Positions 13,179 through 23,505 of a DNA stretch of 64,000 nucleotides are shown piece by piece. Below the pieces are notes generated by a model. The model was not told where the DNA came from. It made no database searches and saw nothing but the letters and a program-made list of their open reading frames with translations. This stretch comes from Rhizophagus irregularis (taxonomy: Eukaryota; Glomeromycota; Glomeromycetes; Glomerales; Glomeraceae): contig NC_089449.1 in the NCBI RefSeq assembly GCF_026210795.1, positions 1,550,001 through 1,614,000 of the forward strand, in the 5' to 3' direction. Each line of letters opens with the position of its first letter. The first letter of the stretch is position 1. A program made the position numbers and the translations under genes.

Positions 13179-15329
13179 ATGGATAAAATACCTGAACATA
13201 GGAAAAATGCTTTTAAAACAAAAGCTGTTTTTAAGGCAGACGAATTACGCAGACGTCGTGAAGAATTACAAGTAGAAATTCGTCGAAAGAATCGTGAAGA
13301 ATCCTTGGCGAAACGCCGTAATCTTAATGTACCTGCTTCCCCTGACTCGGATGATGAAGCTGCTGTTGCCACCATCAACGCTCAGGTAAGTTATAATATT
13401 TAATTGTCGCCTTATGAACAGTATAACATTTGCAGCATTCTCTGTACTACGATTGAGTTGCATCGAGATATACGCGACCAAGCTATTAGATATTTTTTTT
13501 CATAGATCACAATAGTTGGTTTCCTATACATTTCCGTTTAAGTTTATAAATTACCTTTACATAATAGAGAACTTTATATATTTTTGACACTTTTATACTT
13601 ATATATGATAATATTTACTATGACAATTTAATACTTATCCTTTTTATTTCGCTTAGCTCCAAGAACAATTACCTGGTATGATACATGGGGTTTTCTCTGA
13701 TAACGTAGAAGAACAACTGCAAGCAACTACCAAGTTTAGAAAGTTGCTTTCTAAGGAAAGGAATCCCCCAATTGAACAAGTTATTGAATGTGGGGTTGTT
13801 TCTCGTTTTGTGGAATTCTTGAGATCTCCTCACTCTTTGGTTCAAGTAAGTAATTAATATAGGCTCTGTTAGCTTTAAATATTTATTAACGTAATTTTGA
13901 TCGATTGATAGTTTGAAGCAGCTTGGGCTCTAACTAATATTGCATCAGGATCTTCACAACAAACTCAAGTCGTGATTGATGCTGGAGCTGTTCCTATCTT
14001 TGTTGAATTATTGAGCAGTCCAGTCGCTGATGTTAAAGAACAGGTATTTACCATCTTCACTCTTTATTATTTAATTTTATTAATTTTACATCATATATTA
14101 CTATTTGAACTTTAGGCTGTTTGGGCTTTAGGTAATATCGCTGGTGACAGCCCCCCATGTCGTGATTATGTCTTGCGTGAAGGAGCTCTTAGACCTTTAT
14201 TGGCTATTTTGAATGAACATAATAAACTTTCAATGTTGAGAAATGCAACTTGGACCTTATCTAACTTCTGTCGTGGCAAGAGCCCTCAACCAGACTGGAA
14301 CTTGGTAGGATATAACTTAAAATGGCTTCTTTTCTCTTAATTATATTAACGAATATAACATCATGATTTTAGATCGCTCCCGCTCTTCCAGTCCTCGCTA
14401 AACTCATCTATTCTATTGATGATGAGGTTCTTATTGATGCTTGCTGGGCAATTTCATATTTATCAGATGGGAATAATGAAAAAATACAAGCAGTTATTGA
14501 ATCTGGTGTTTGTCGTCGACTTGTTGAGCTTTTAATGTAAGATTTTTATTTATTAAAGTAATTTCATTGTTTTATATTAATATATATATTTATTTCTTTA
14601 TTTAGGCACTCATCAACGTCTGTTCAAACTCCTGCGTTACGTTCAGTTGGAAATATTGTTACCGGTGATGATGTTCAAACTCAAGTTATTATCAATTGTG
14701 GTGCTTTACCTGCTTTATTGAGTCTACTATCTAGCCCAAAGGATGGACTTCGTAAGGAAGCTTGTTGGACAATTTCTAATATTACTGCTGGAAATTGTGC
14801 TCAGATACAGGCTGTTATTGATGCGAATATTATACCACCTCTTATCAATATCTTGCAGCACGCTGATTTTAAGACTCGTAAGGAAGCATGTTGGGCTATT
14901 TCCAATGCAACATCTGGTGGTTTGAATAAACCTGAACAAATCAAATATCTTGTCAGTCAAGGATGTATCAAACCACTTTGTGATTTATTGGTTTGTATGG
15001 ATAATAAAATCATCCAAGTTGCGCTTGATGGTCTTGAGAATATTCTAAAAGTTGGTGAAATTGATAAAGCTGATGGCATAAATCAATTCGCCTTGTTTGT
15101 TGAAGAGGCAGGTGGCATGGAGAAAATTCACAACTTGCAGAATCACGAAAATCTTGAAATTTACAAGAAAGCCTATCATATAATCGACAAATACTTTGCG
15201 GAAGACGAAGAAGAGGATCCTAATTTGGCTCCTGAAATGGACGCGACTACGGGTCAATTTGCTTTCCAAACAGATGTAAATATGCCTCAAGGAGGTTTCC
15301 ACTTTGGCGATGGTAGCAACCCAATGTAA
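13179..15329 (+). CDS. SRP1: importin subunit alpha (karyopherin alpha)
   Basis: This is the adaptor for import of classical NLS cargo together with importin beta. The N-terminal IBB domain is clear: [20 protein letters not shown] followed by [16 protein letters not shown] repeats follow in successive exons, with the repeated Trp/Asn signatures [77 protein letters not shown] and [13 protein letters not shown]. These are the NLS-groove residues. The last exon (about 14606-15329) ends with the acidic EDEEEDPN and a Gly/Phe tail. There are about six introns of 60-230 bp; the first is the longest. Length and repeat number match fungal Srp1, and no defect is seen. Confidence 0.97.
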
Positions 15330-16288
15330 AGCAGTGAATAGTTTGACTTTCATTTATACGACGATGACAAATAAATGAAAATCATAACAAGGCGATTTCA
15401 ATTTTCTTTCAATGGTTCCATAGTTTAATTAATGATTTATATGAAGAAATCATAATAACGGCGATTTAATTTTCTTTTCTTATACATGATTCAAATTTAC
15501 TTTATTGCCGTCAAAAAAAGGTGTAATGTAGTGTATATATCAGGGGGACCTTGGAAATCTTTTTCATCTGGTGTTTGTTTCTAGAGATTTTTCAATACTC
15601 TTTTTTGCATTTTAAAATTCAGAATCTAAAGAATAAATTGTAAAAAATTTTGCTAGTTTAAATAATACATGTGATTAACAAATCAAATTCAAATTTTGTT
15701 TATCCAATTATAAATTTCAATACAAAAAAAATTGATACTCAAAGAATCCCTTTCAAATATCATTTTTATTATTTTTAAAAATTTATTATATTTACTATGG
15801 TTACTATATGCTAAATTCCCATAGCTCCATTTGGGCAAAATATCAGTTAGTAATTATTATATGCTTTTAAGATTTGATTCCAGCATAACTTTCAGTATAA
15901 ATTTTTTTTATATCACCTACTAGCTATATTTGTTTAAATATATAAAAAACCATAAAAATGCAAATTTACCAAACATTTTTTATTTATGTTAAATAAAAAA
16001 TCACTTCATATTGTAAATATTCAAGTTAGAAAAATAAAATTATTATCATTAGATTTCTTTCATTAAGACAAATTAATGGTATAAATTTTATTGAATTTGG
16101 ATTATTAGTTAGCTAAAATATCTAAATAGCTTTTAGCCAGAATTATGCACAAATAAAGGTATAATAAATAGAATTTTAAATATCAAAAAAATTTTAAATT
16201 TCTAAAATATTTAATAAAATAAAAAAAAATTTAAAAAAATAATTAATTTTTAAATTATTAAATTTAGAGTTTTTACATAGTATATATA
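15330..16288. other. AT-rich intergenic stretch 3' of importin alpha
   Basis: The first ~250 bp probably hold the importin 3' UTR and contain two similar segments (around 15368-15405 and 15440-15475, both with aatcataa...ggcgattt). The remainder is AT-rich with no ORF or motif I can support. Confidence 0.4.
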
Positions 16289-16575
16289 GGACCCCGGATA
16301 TCTAATATAAAGGTCATAATGGACTTTTGGCCAAAAACACCCCTTTTTGCTGAAACTCAAAAAATCGTTTTTTGTAAATATCTCAGCATCCAGTGATTCA
16401 ATTTTAATGAACTTTTTTTTTATTTTGTAGCCCTCATTTAACTCTACAATTTAAAAAAATGTTCATCAAAATTGGACTACTAGATGCCGAGATATTTACA
16501 AAAGACGATTCTGAAAAATGGGCCAATCTGCCAAAAGTGTGACTTATGACCTGTTTTGGAGATATCCGGGGTCCT
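16289..16575. mobile_element. foldback/MITE element, near-complete palindrome
   Basis: The ends form a perfect 16-bp inverted repeat, AGGACCCCGGATATCT (16289-16304) against 16560-16575. The similarity continues inward through both arms: aaggtcataatggacttttgg pairs with the complement of ccaaaagtgtgacttatgacc. Further in, gtaaatatctcagcatc pairs with gatgccgagatatttac. Only about 25 bp of loop remains, near 16420-16445. AT-rich flanks on both sides (tatata) fit a TA-type target, but the duplication is not resolvable in this sequence. It is non-coding. A transcript through it would form a long hairpin. Degenerate relatives of one arm occur near 24360-24440 and 24770-24880. Confidence 0.8.
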
Positions 16576-16724
16576 GTATATATTGAATCTAATATTAGTA
16601 ATATATACAGTGTTAAAAGAGTGTTAAAAAACAATTACATTTGATATACTAAAAGTCTAGAAGTAAATATATATATAAATATACCAATTAGTTTAATATA
16701 ATAAAGCCATTTATAACTAAATAA

Positions 16725-16744
16725 TATAATTATATTATTTAGTC
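16725..16744. repeat. target-site duplication, left copy
   Basis: This 20-bp sequence, tataattatattatttagtc, is identical to 17756-17775 and directly abuts the GC-richer insertion. A duplication of this length is typical of LINE-mediated (target-primed) retroposition. Confidence 0.75.
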
Positions 16745-17755
16745 TTGTTATTTGACTCAAGGTAAAGGTTCACATTTAAGAACCTATTTATAGCATGGTA
16801 GTCCAACGTTTACCAACGACTACCATCCAACTGGTGTCAGTAGGCAAATCTTATTATCACTACAACTGCCATTTTAGTTTGACCTCAGGATAGTCCCTAT
16901 CCATCGACGGAATACTAACTGGCTAGCTATAACCCCCTACTCATCCTTTATCCATTCTAGAGGCAAGACAAGCTCGAATTTATATTACGCCACCCTGGCT
17001 TGTCTTAAGAATGGAGGACTTTCAGTATCGACGTAATGGCAATTATCTAGAAACCCTTCCGTACCAACATTCATACTTCAGAATTGAATGCCAAGGCTCA
17101 GCTCAAGGCCAGCTACAGCCCCACGATTCCTTAGCCCCAAGGTACAGTTGTGAATCCCCCAATGGTATAGTAGTGACCACTGAGACAGAGAGAACGTGAG
17201 ATAGGTCTAAACGCGCTTGTTTGGGATTATTCCCCAGTGGTCTTCTACCTGCCCAGCGCCTCCAGCACCCGCCAGTAGGGAATTGAACCCCATACCTCAC
17301 CTAGTACACCTGTCTGTTCAGGAATATCCTAGTTGGCCTAAACCTATTAGAAGGTAAACTACCACAAAGTCATTGCACCCAGGATTTTACCATTTATAAT
17401 AACCATCTAGCCACATTGGACCCCAAGCGGTATCATTTGAGTGACCACCTGGACAGGAAATTACCCTCAAGGTATGCAAGTAGTGACCTTACAGACAGGA
17501 CTCTGAATATCCTAATGACCTCATAGAGAACGTTAGAAGAACAGCATAACTTTGTTGAAATGTGCGGCTAACCAGTATCTGTTAATTCGCATAGTGCAGT
17601 CAGCTACACCAATCTATATCTTGCGCTATTGGTGGTAGCGTCCGCAGTAAAATTCTTTTTATTTCCGTGATCATGGGAATCGAACCTGCGACCTCACCAT
17701 ACTCAGGCTTAATGAGGGTCTCAGTAACCAACTACTGAGATAGGGTGATCAACTC
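16745..17755 (-). mobile_element. SINE-like retroposon with two tRNA-like heads and 20-bp target duplication
   Basis: A 1,011-bp, markedly GC-richer block is flanked by a perfect 20-bp direct repeat, tataattatattatttagtc, at 16725-16744 and 17756-17775. Read on the minus strand, the 5' end (17755 downward) contains an A-box-like TCTCAGTAGTTGGTTA and, about 50 bp on, a B-box-like GGTTCGATTCC within ggtcgcaggttcgattccc. A second head lies internally on the same strand, with GGCCAACTAGG near 17340 and GGTTCAATTCC near 17283. No ORF of note is present. The structure fits a composite or dimeric tRNA-derived SINE, or one SINE nested in another. A defined poly-A tail is not visible at the 16745 end. 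Confidence 0.72.
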
Positions 17756-17775
17756 TATAATTATATTATTTAGTC
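17756..17775. repeat. target-site duplication, right copy
   Basis: This is the exact second copy of the 20-bp repeat at 16725-16744, next to the tRNA-like 5' end of the inserted element. Confidence 0.75.
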
Positions 17776-18324
17776 ATAAACAGCTTAAATTAAGTTATTT
17801 AGTAATAAAATAAACTAAATATATTAACTAAATAAACTAAATATTAACTAAATAATTTAAATATAACTAAATAATTTAAAGTTAATAATCTAATTAAATA
17901 ACTTAAATAATTTTTTCCAGTAAATATTACATCTTTTTTGTCATCTGCATGCTTGTTCACAAACCTTTTCTTTATTGAAACTTAAAACTATACTACTGGC
18001 AAATATACTTGTTTTCCATTTAATATTATTTTCAGTTAAACTTTTGATATTTATAATATTTATTTGGATTTTTTTTTTTATCGCTACGGCGATATATCGC
18101 TAGTCCTCAAATATCACATGTTTAGACTATTATCATGTGATTAGTTTATCATTATTTTTATTAAAGCAAAGCAATAACTATACAAATTAATTATTAACAA
18201 TTATTAACATATTACTATTATCTTTCTATTGATACATTCTTTCGATTAATACATTTTTTCTATTGATACATTATTTCTATTCATGCATTCTAATTAATTA
18301 TTCCCAACGTTAAATTTCTTGTTC
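17776..18324. repeat. AT-rich stretch with short imperfect repeats
   Basis: The segment 17776-17900 consists of repeated taaataa/aactaaat units. The segment 18225-18295 has an imperfect ~20-bp periodicity of ttctattgatacatt variants (three to four copies). No gene is seen. Confidence 0.4.
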
Positions 18325-18742
18325 CTAGTTATAGAAATAAAATTTAATGTAATCTTCAAATTCAACTATTGATACATCTAAAGGATGGTTATATTGTTCA
18401 ACTATCTTATTAATAATCACATATTCCTCAGGGTTTTTCAATTTTGGGCATGATGCATTGACAACAAACGGACAACCAATTTTTTTTGTAACAGTGTCTC
18501 TAGTAGAATTTGATTCATAGGTACAACTGTGAGAATATATATATGTACGACAATGGATTATACCTTCTAAACGTACTACACAATCCTTAATAATTTGAAA
18601 GCCCTGCTGCTTGGCCCATATAATAATAAAATTTTTACAAGCTTTCCATGATTTAAACTTTCTTCTCAAATACAATAATGTATGGTGATTCTCATTAGAC
18701 AAGATCATATCGTTACCTATATTATTACAATCATCTAAAAAA
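18325..18742 (-). pseudogene. FAR1-type zinc-binding domain fragment (MULE-derived)
   Basis: The translated segment has the order typical of FAR1/WRKY-GCM1 DNA-binding modules linked to Mutator-like transposases. It begins with KSWKACKNFIIIWAKQQGF, then VRLEGIIHCRTYIYSHSC, a central KKIGCPFVVNASC and a late VEQYNHPLD. The Cys and final His positions match a C-C-C-H arrangement. An upstream acceptor (TTTTAG near 18743) suggests the ORF was an internal or second exon. The frame closes at TAG 18325-18327, right after the domain, and no MULE DDE domain follows in any frame. It is therefore a fragment or a solo FAR1-domain gene; both are plausible. Confidence 0.55.
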
Positions 18743-18794
18743 AAAAAATAAATAATTAGTAAATTATAAAGTCCACATTACTAACACTACCCAC

Positions 18795-18855
18795 TATCCT
18801 AATCTAACCCTAACCCTAATCCAAACCCTAATTCAACATACCCTAACCCTAACAC
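18795..18855. repeat. interstitial telomere-like repeat tract
   Basis: The tract contains several exact ccctaa units (ctaaccctaaccctaa and ataccctaaccctaac) mixed with one-base variants such as ccaaaccctaatt. CCCTAA/TTAGGG is the common fungal telomere repeat. The flanks are ordinary AT-rich DNA, so this is internal, not a chromosome end. Confidence 0.6.
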
Positions 18856-19732
18856 AAATAATATATATATTATATACACATTAAGTACTTATATATATCA
18901 TATATCTATTAGATATCTAATATTTGTATAATATATATATAAGTACTCGATATATATATGATATGTATATTATTTATATAGAATTTTTATATTTTGAGTA
19001 CCTGATATATATAAGATATATGTAGAATAGATCATTTTTTACTAGTATATTAATCCAATTACTATAAAAATATTTATTGAGAAAATAAAAATAAAAAATA
19101 TTAAACTAATTCTTATAAAATTAATATATAAATAGTTTTAACCTTACCAAACAACTTCATTTAAGCGTAAAAAAGTAATTTTATTAAATGCCTAAATTAT
19201 GTTCTGAATTTAATAAATGAAAAATGTAAATTTAAGTTATAACTATTATAAAAATTCAAATATAAGTAGTTTAATCTAACTAATAACTTTTTTAAATAGT
19301 AAAATATGATTTTATTAATTAAAATATTGAAATTAAATTTTTAAAGTTACTAATTATTATATGAATTTTTATATTTTAAAAGCTAATTTTTGTAATAATT
19401 TCAAAAAAATAGTACTAATATAAATAAAACCAAAAATATAAAATGATTTTTACAAGTATAAAAAAAAGAATAAATTTTTTATTTTGAAAATAAAATTATA
19501 AAATATAAATCTAATATATTAGCAAATATTGTAATAATTGTTACATAATATTTCAAATTAGTAAATATTAAATTTTAAATTTTATATACAATTTTACCTT
19601 ATTATTTATTGAAACTTGTATAAACTTATATTTACTTTTACCTTATAAAATTGGAAACTTATTTTAATTTTACCTAGAGTTTTATCTTAAAGCCAGAAAT
19701 AAGTCAAAAAGTACAATGATATAAATAGTAAG
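18856..19732. other. AT-rich non-coding stretch
   Basis: The first ~170 bp (18860-19030) contain three variants of an aagtact(t/c)gatatatata motif in both orientations, an AT satellite-like patch. The rest is A/T-rich with frequent stops in all frames. No gene is supported. Confidence 0.4.
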
Positions 19733-19922
19733 AAGATGGCTAGAAATAATATTATTTCCTAAAAAGAAAAGGAATTAAGATTATAATAATGTTACACACT
19801 TTATATTTTTAGACATTTGTAGTTAATATAATTTTGATCAAAATTATATTTTAATTTTGCATTTTCTAAAATAAAGGAAAAAAAGGTTAAAAATCCTAAA
19901 ATATATTATTCTAGCCATTCTC
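19733..19922 (-). mobile_element. MITE family copy 1, AT-eroded
   Basis: It aligns by eye, in reverse orientation and nearly full length, with the copy at 23182-23393. Shared landmarks include ttagacatttgtagttaatataattt, ttttaattttgcattttctaaaat and aaaaatcctaaaat. Its ends read gatggctagaaata and tctagccattctc, an imperfect terminal inverted repeat. Most differences from copy 3 replace G or C with A or T. No ORF is present. Confidence 0.65.
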
Positions 19923-20698
19923 TAAAATCACTTAAATGGAATTTAATTTTATAAAATCATTATTCAGAGAAAATGATATCAAAGACTATACTCTTTTATT
20001 CCCTTTGGAGAATATTTCTAGTAATTTGTTTTATATATTACATAACTTTTTATTATACTATTTTTATATAACTGAGAACATATTAATGATAATATGTATA
20101 TTATTCAAAATAAAAAATTTTACAGCTTTTTCTATCATTATGCAAATTAAAATAAAGTAATTTAAGTTAAAAAAGTTTTAAAAAAACTTATTATTAGTGA
20201 AATAGTTTAAAAAAGCTTTTAAACCTTATAAAATAATTAAACTAATCTAAAATTTTAGATTTTAATGATTATTTTATATAGAATAATTTAATTGATATAT
20301 GCATATTTAAACAGAAATTTTTTTGCAATAAAATTTATAATGCAATTCAGGTAATAATTGCCTGTATTTAAACAACATTAAAGTTATAGGCTAAATTTTA
20401 CCAAATATAAAGTTAACTTAATTGAGTTAAGTAGGAAAACAGTAAAGTTAATTAATTTAATAAATCAAATAATTATTAAATATCTAATTCTTTATTACAA
20501 TATTAATTATATAGTACTATATTTGTTAAATCTAATTTTTTAGCATATACTAAATATAATTTATAATGAAAATAAAAATTAAAAACTTAATGAGTATATC
20601 TAGTATATTTAATGTAAAAGTCAAAAAAATAAATCCTGAACAATTTTAATACTAAATTTATATTACTATAATAATTTTATTAATAATAAAATCTTAAA
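19923..20698. other. AT-rich non-coding stretch
   Basis: There is only a 74-residue chance ORF (19936-20160) rich in F/I/K/N, as expected from base composition. Nothing else is supported. Confidence 0.4.
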
Positions 20699-20811
20699 GG
20701 ATAGCTAGAAATAACATAATTTAAATTTTAGGATTTTTGTCCTTTCTTCTTCTCTATATCATTATCTATTTTAAAAAATGTAAATTAAAATATAATTCTA
20801 ACTAGAAATAC
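20699..20811 (+). mobile_element. MITE family copy 2, 3'-truncated and AT-eroded
   Basis: The start ggatagctagaaataacataatttaaattttaggatttttg matches the 5' end of copy 3 (23182 on) with several G/C-to-A/T changes. Similarity runs to ttctaactagaaatac and then stops, about half way along the family unit. Confidence 0.55.
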
Positions 20812-22680
20812 AGTGGTTTCCAATAAAAACATACTAAACTTTTTTAAAATTGTTAATTACTTTTATTAAATCAATTTAAATTCAATTAAAATAAAATTTA
20901 AACCTTAAATAATATACAATATAACTTACTAAAAAACAAATTTTAATATAAATTTACTAATTATTTTTTTTAATTATATAATATTAAATCAAAACTTGAT
21001 TTTTTTTTTGGCACTTTTTAAAATTTTTAAAAAATTAAACTTTTCACAAAAATTATATTATGCTTTTATAATAAAAAAAAAATGCAAAATTAATTATTAA
21101 ATAGCTTAAATTATTAATTAAAATTAAAAAATTCAAATACTTTTTAGTAATAAATTAATTAGTTTGTTTAATAAATATAATTAAAATTACTATAAAACAT
21201 ATAAATTTTACAATTTTTAATATAAAGTGTTTTTTAAATATCATTAAATTAAAGGGTTTAACAATAAAATAATATTAAAATTTAAATTCTTTTAGTTAAA
21301 AAGAATTAGCAAAAAAAAAATTAAAAGTAATGAACACTTAGTTATTATTGTTAAAAATAGGTAATAATCTTTATTTTATATATAAAAATGATGATATTTT
21401 ATTCAAATTAGACATAGGTAATTCTTATATAGTCTATTCAATATTTCTATACTGTATACTGTAAAAGCAATATTTCATATTTAATTAGCTGAAAGAAATT
21501 CTAAATTATTCTGATAAACTGGGTACAATTAAAATAAAAATAGAAATAATACAAAAGCAACTTTCTAATTCCATTTGATTTATAATTGATTATATTGCAT
21601 TTTAATTAGAAAATCATATTAGTAGGTTTAGCTATAAAAAATATATCAGAATTATTATAAATAATGTAATTAATGATTATATAAATAGGAAAAAGCTATT
21701 AATTAGTAAGGTTACTAAAAAAACATTTTCACAAATTAGTATTAATTATAAGATAATAAAGTAAGAGTATATCAATATATTTTTAATTACTTCTAAAATC
21801 ATAGTCAATTCTATAAAATAGACTTAAATGATATTAAAAAGTTTTTTAACTTATCTTAATAATTTATCTACAAATAAGACCATAAGCATACTTATATTTA
21901 ATATGTCAAAAACTATTATTATAAAAATAACTTTACTTTAACTAAAAAAAAAATGCATCTTATCATAATAATAAGAAGACAGAAAAGTAGTATAATTTAA
22001 ATTAAACTCTCTTTGATTATGTAACAAAAAAAACTGAAACTTCAGTTATTTTAACATTAAAACATCTAAAATTACTAAGGTTTCTAAATCATTTAAATCA
22101 GTAATCAATAAATCTAAAACTAATGAACTTCTAAAATCAATTAAATTTATCAGTTAAGTAATAAAATACTTTCTAAAAAATATCAAACTTAATAGTAAAG
22201 AAGAATTTTTATATTTCTAAATAAATAATAATATGAAAAGTATCTTAAAAAAAAGGTAATTAAATTCAATAAGGATCCAGATGTCTTTGTAACTATTATA
22301 GGCTTAATTCTATTGTATTTTGAAATAGGATAAAAATTGATATTCAAATGTATAATTATGTAAAAAAAATAAAAAAAACTTCTAATGAATATATTAATAT
22401 TATGATAGTACAGAAAAAATTAATAAGAAAAGAAATAATATATTATAATCTTAAGAATAAAAAAGTTATATTCTCCTAGTTTAATATTGATGAAGAATAA
22501 AAAAAATAACAAGTATATTTTAAGAGAATGGTATACTTTGGTAAAGAATAAATAAGAGCAGTTAATATTATTTTTTACAATTAGGTATATATAGTAAATT
22601 CTAAAAAAATATTTTTTAAACTTTGCTATCTAATATTCTTTAATCATAGATTTTAAAATAATTTTTTTACTTATTCTAAT
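20812..22680. other. AT-rich gene desert
   Basis: This is about 1.9 kb of very AT-rich sequence with stop codons in every frame. No RNA gene, ORF or clear repeat boundary was found. It resembles strongly eroded repeat DNA. Confidence 0.35.
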
Positions 22681-22991
22681 TAGATGATATAAAATTAAAA
22701 AATTGGTTCTCATATTAAAATTTGCTTTAATTTAACCTGGTTGCACAGCTTTTTATTTTTTTTTAAAATAAATTTTTTTTTCATCTGATCATATAATACA
22801 GAAGATTTTATATGTACATTTATATTAATATAGTTAATTCAATAAAAAGTCATAGACAGATTTTACATATCAAATTAATTACAAGTTTATTTTTTATGTT
22901 TAAAAATTGTAGCTTTTTTTAAATTCTTTTTTTTATTATTTGTTAAATGTTAGGCATTTATATTGCAGGTTACGATTTATCAGATATATAT

Positions 22992-23140
22992 AGAGCTCCT
23001 AATGAGTCAAGTTGAGTCGAATTACGAGTCAAAAACCTTAATTTTAAAGTACTTTTTATTAAGTTAGAATATAATTAAACGAAAATTTACAATTATGCGA
23101 GTCAAAAATGCGAGTTTATGCGAGTCATTTTCGGAACTCT
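22992..23140. mobile_element. 149-bp MITE with short TIRs and ~10-bp target duplication
   Basis: The ends are inverted (AGAGCTCC... and ...GGAACTCT), with further loose symmetry of gagtca/tgactc motifs. Identical 10-bp flanks agatatatat lie at 22982-22991 and 23141-23150. Because the flank is AT-alternating, the true duplication could be 8-10 bp, compatible with hAT or Mutator-like mobilisation. No coding capacity is present. Confidence 0.6.
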
Positions 23141-23181
23141 AGATATATATACAAATTTAATTTATCATGTGATATAATTTA

Positions 23182-23393
23182 GGGATGGCCAGAAATGACG
23201 TAATTTAAATTTTAGGATTTTTGACCTCCCCCCTCCCTATATTATCATTCATTTTAGGAAATGTAAAATTAAAACATAATTCTGGCTAGAATTATATTAA
23301 TTACAAGTGTCTAAAAATGGAAGGTATGTAACATCATCATGGTCTTAACTCTCTCCTTTCCTTAGAAAATGACATCATTTTTAGCCATTCTCT
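23182..23393 (+). mobile_element. MITE family copy 3, best preserved
   Basis: The left end GATGGCCAGAAATGACGTAA and the right end (complement of gacatcatttttagccattctc) form an imperfect ~24-bp terminal inverted repeat. The interior has a C-rich patch (cctcccccctccct) that is A/T-rich in copy 2. It is the reference for the copies at 19733 and 20699. Confidence 0.65.
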
Positions 23394-23505
23394 TAGAGCA
23401 ATTTGATTGGTTAACGAAAAAAAAATAAAAATTTAAGATTCCTGCTTTGGTGATCTGGCCAGAATATGAGAACCAATTTTTTAACTTTATGTCACCCTAT
23501 AAAAT

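Larger units (their letters stand above)
22683..23505. repeat. inverted repeat pair bracketing an ~820-bp segment
   Basis: About 40 bp at 22683-22720 (core ttaaaaaattggttctcata) is the inverted complement of 23466-23505 (core tatgagaaccaattttttaa). The outer parts differ mostly by G/C-to-A/T changes on the left side. It may mark the ends of an old element that later received the two smaller insertions inside it. No target duplication is clear. Confidence 0.4.

Noticed and set aside
19936-20160. 74-residue ORF in the AT-rich island
   Set aside because: Its composition is dominated by F, I, K, N and L codons expected from AT bias; there is no domain, splice context or promoter.
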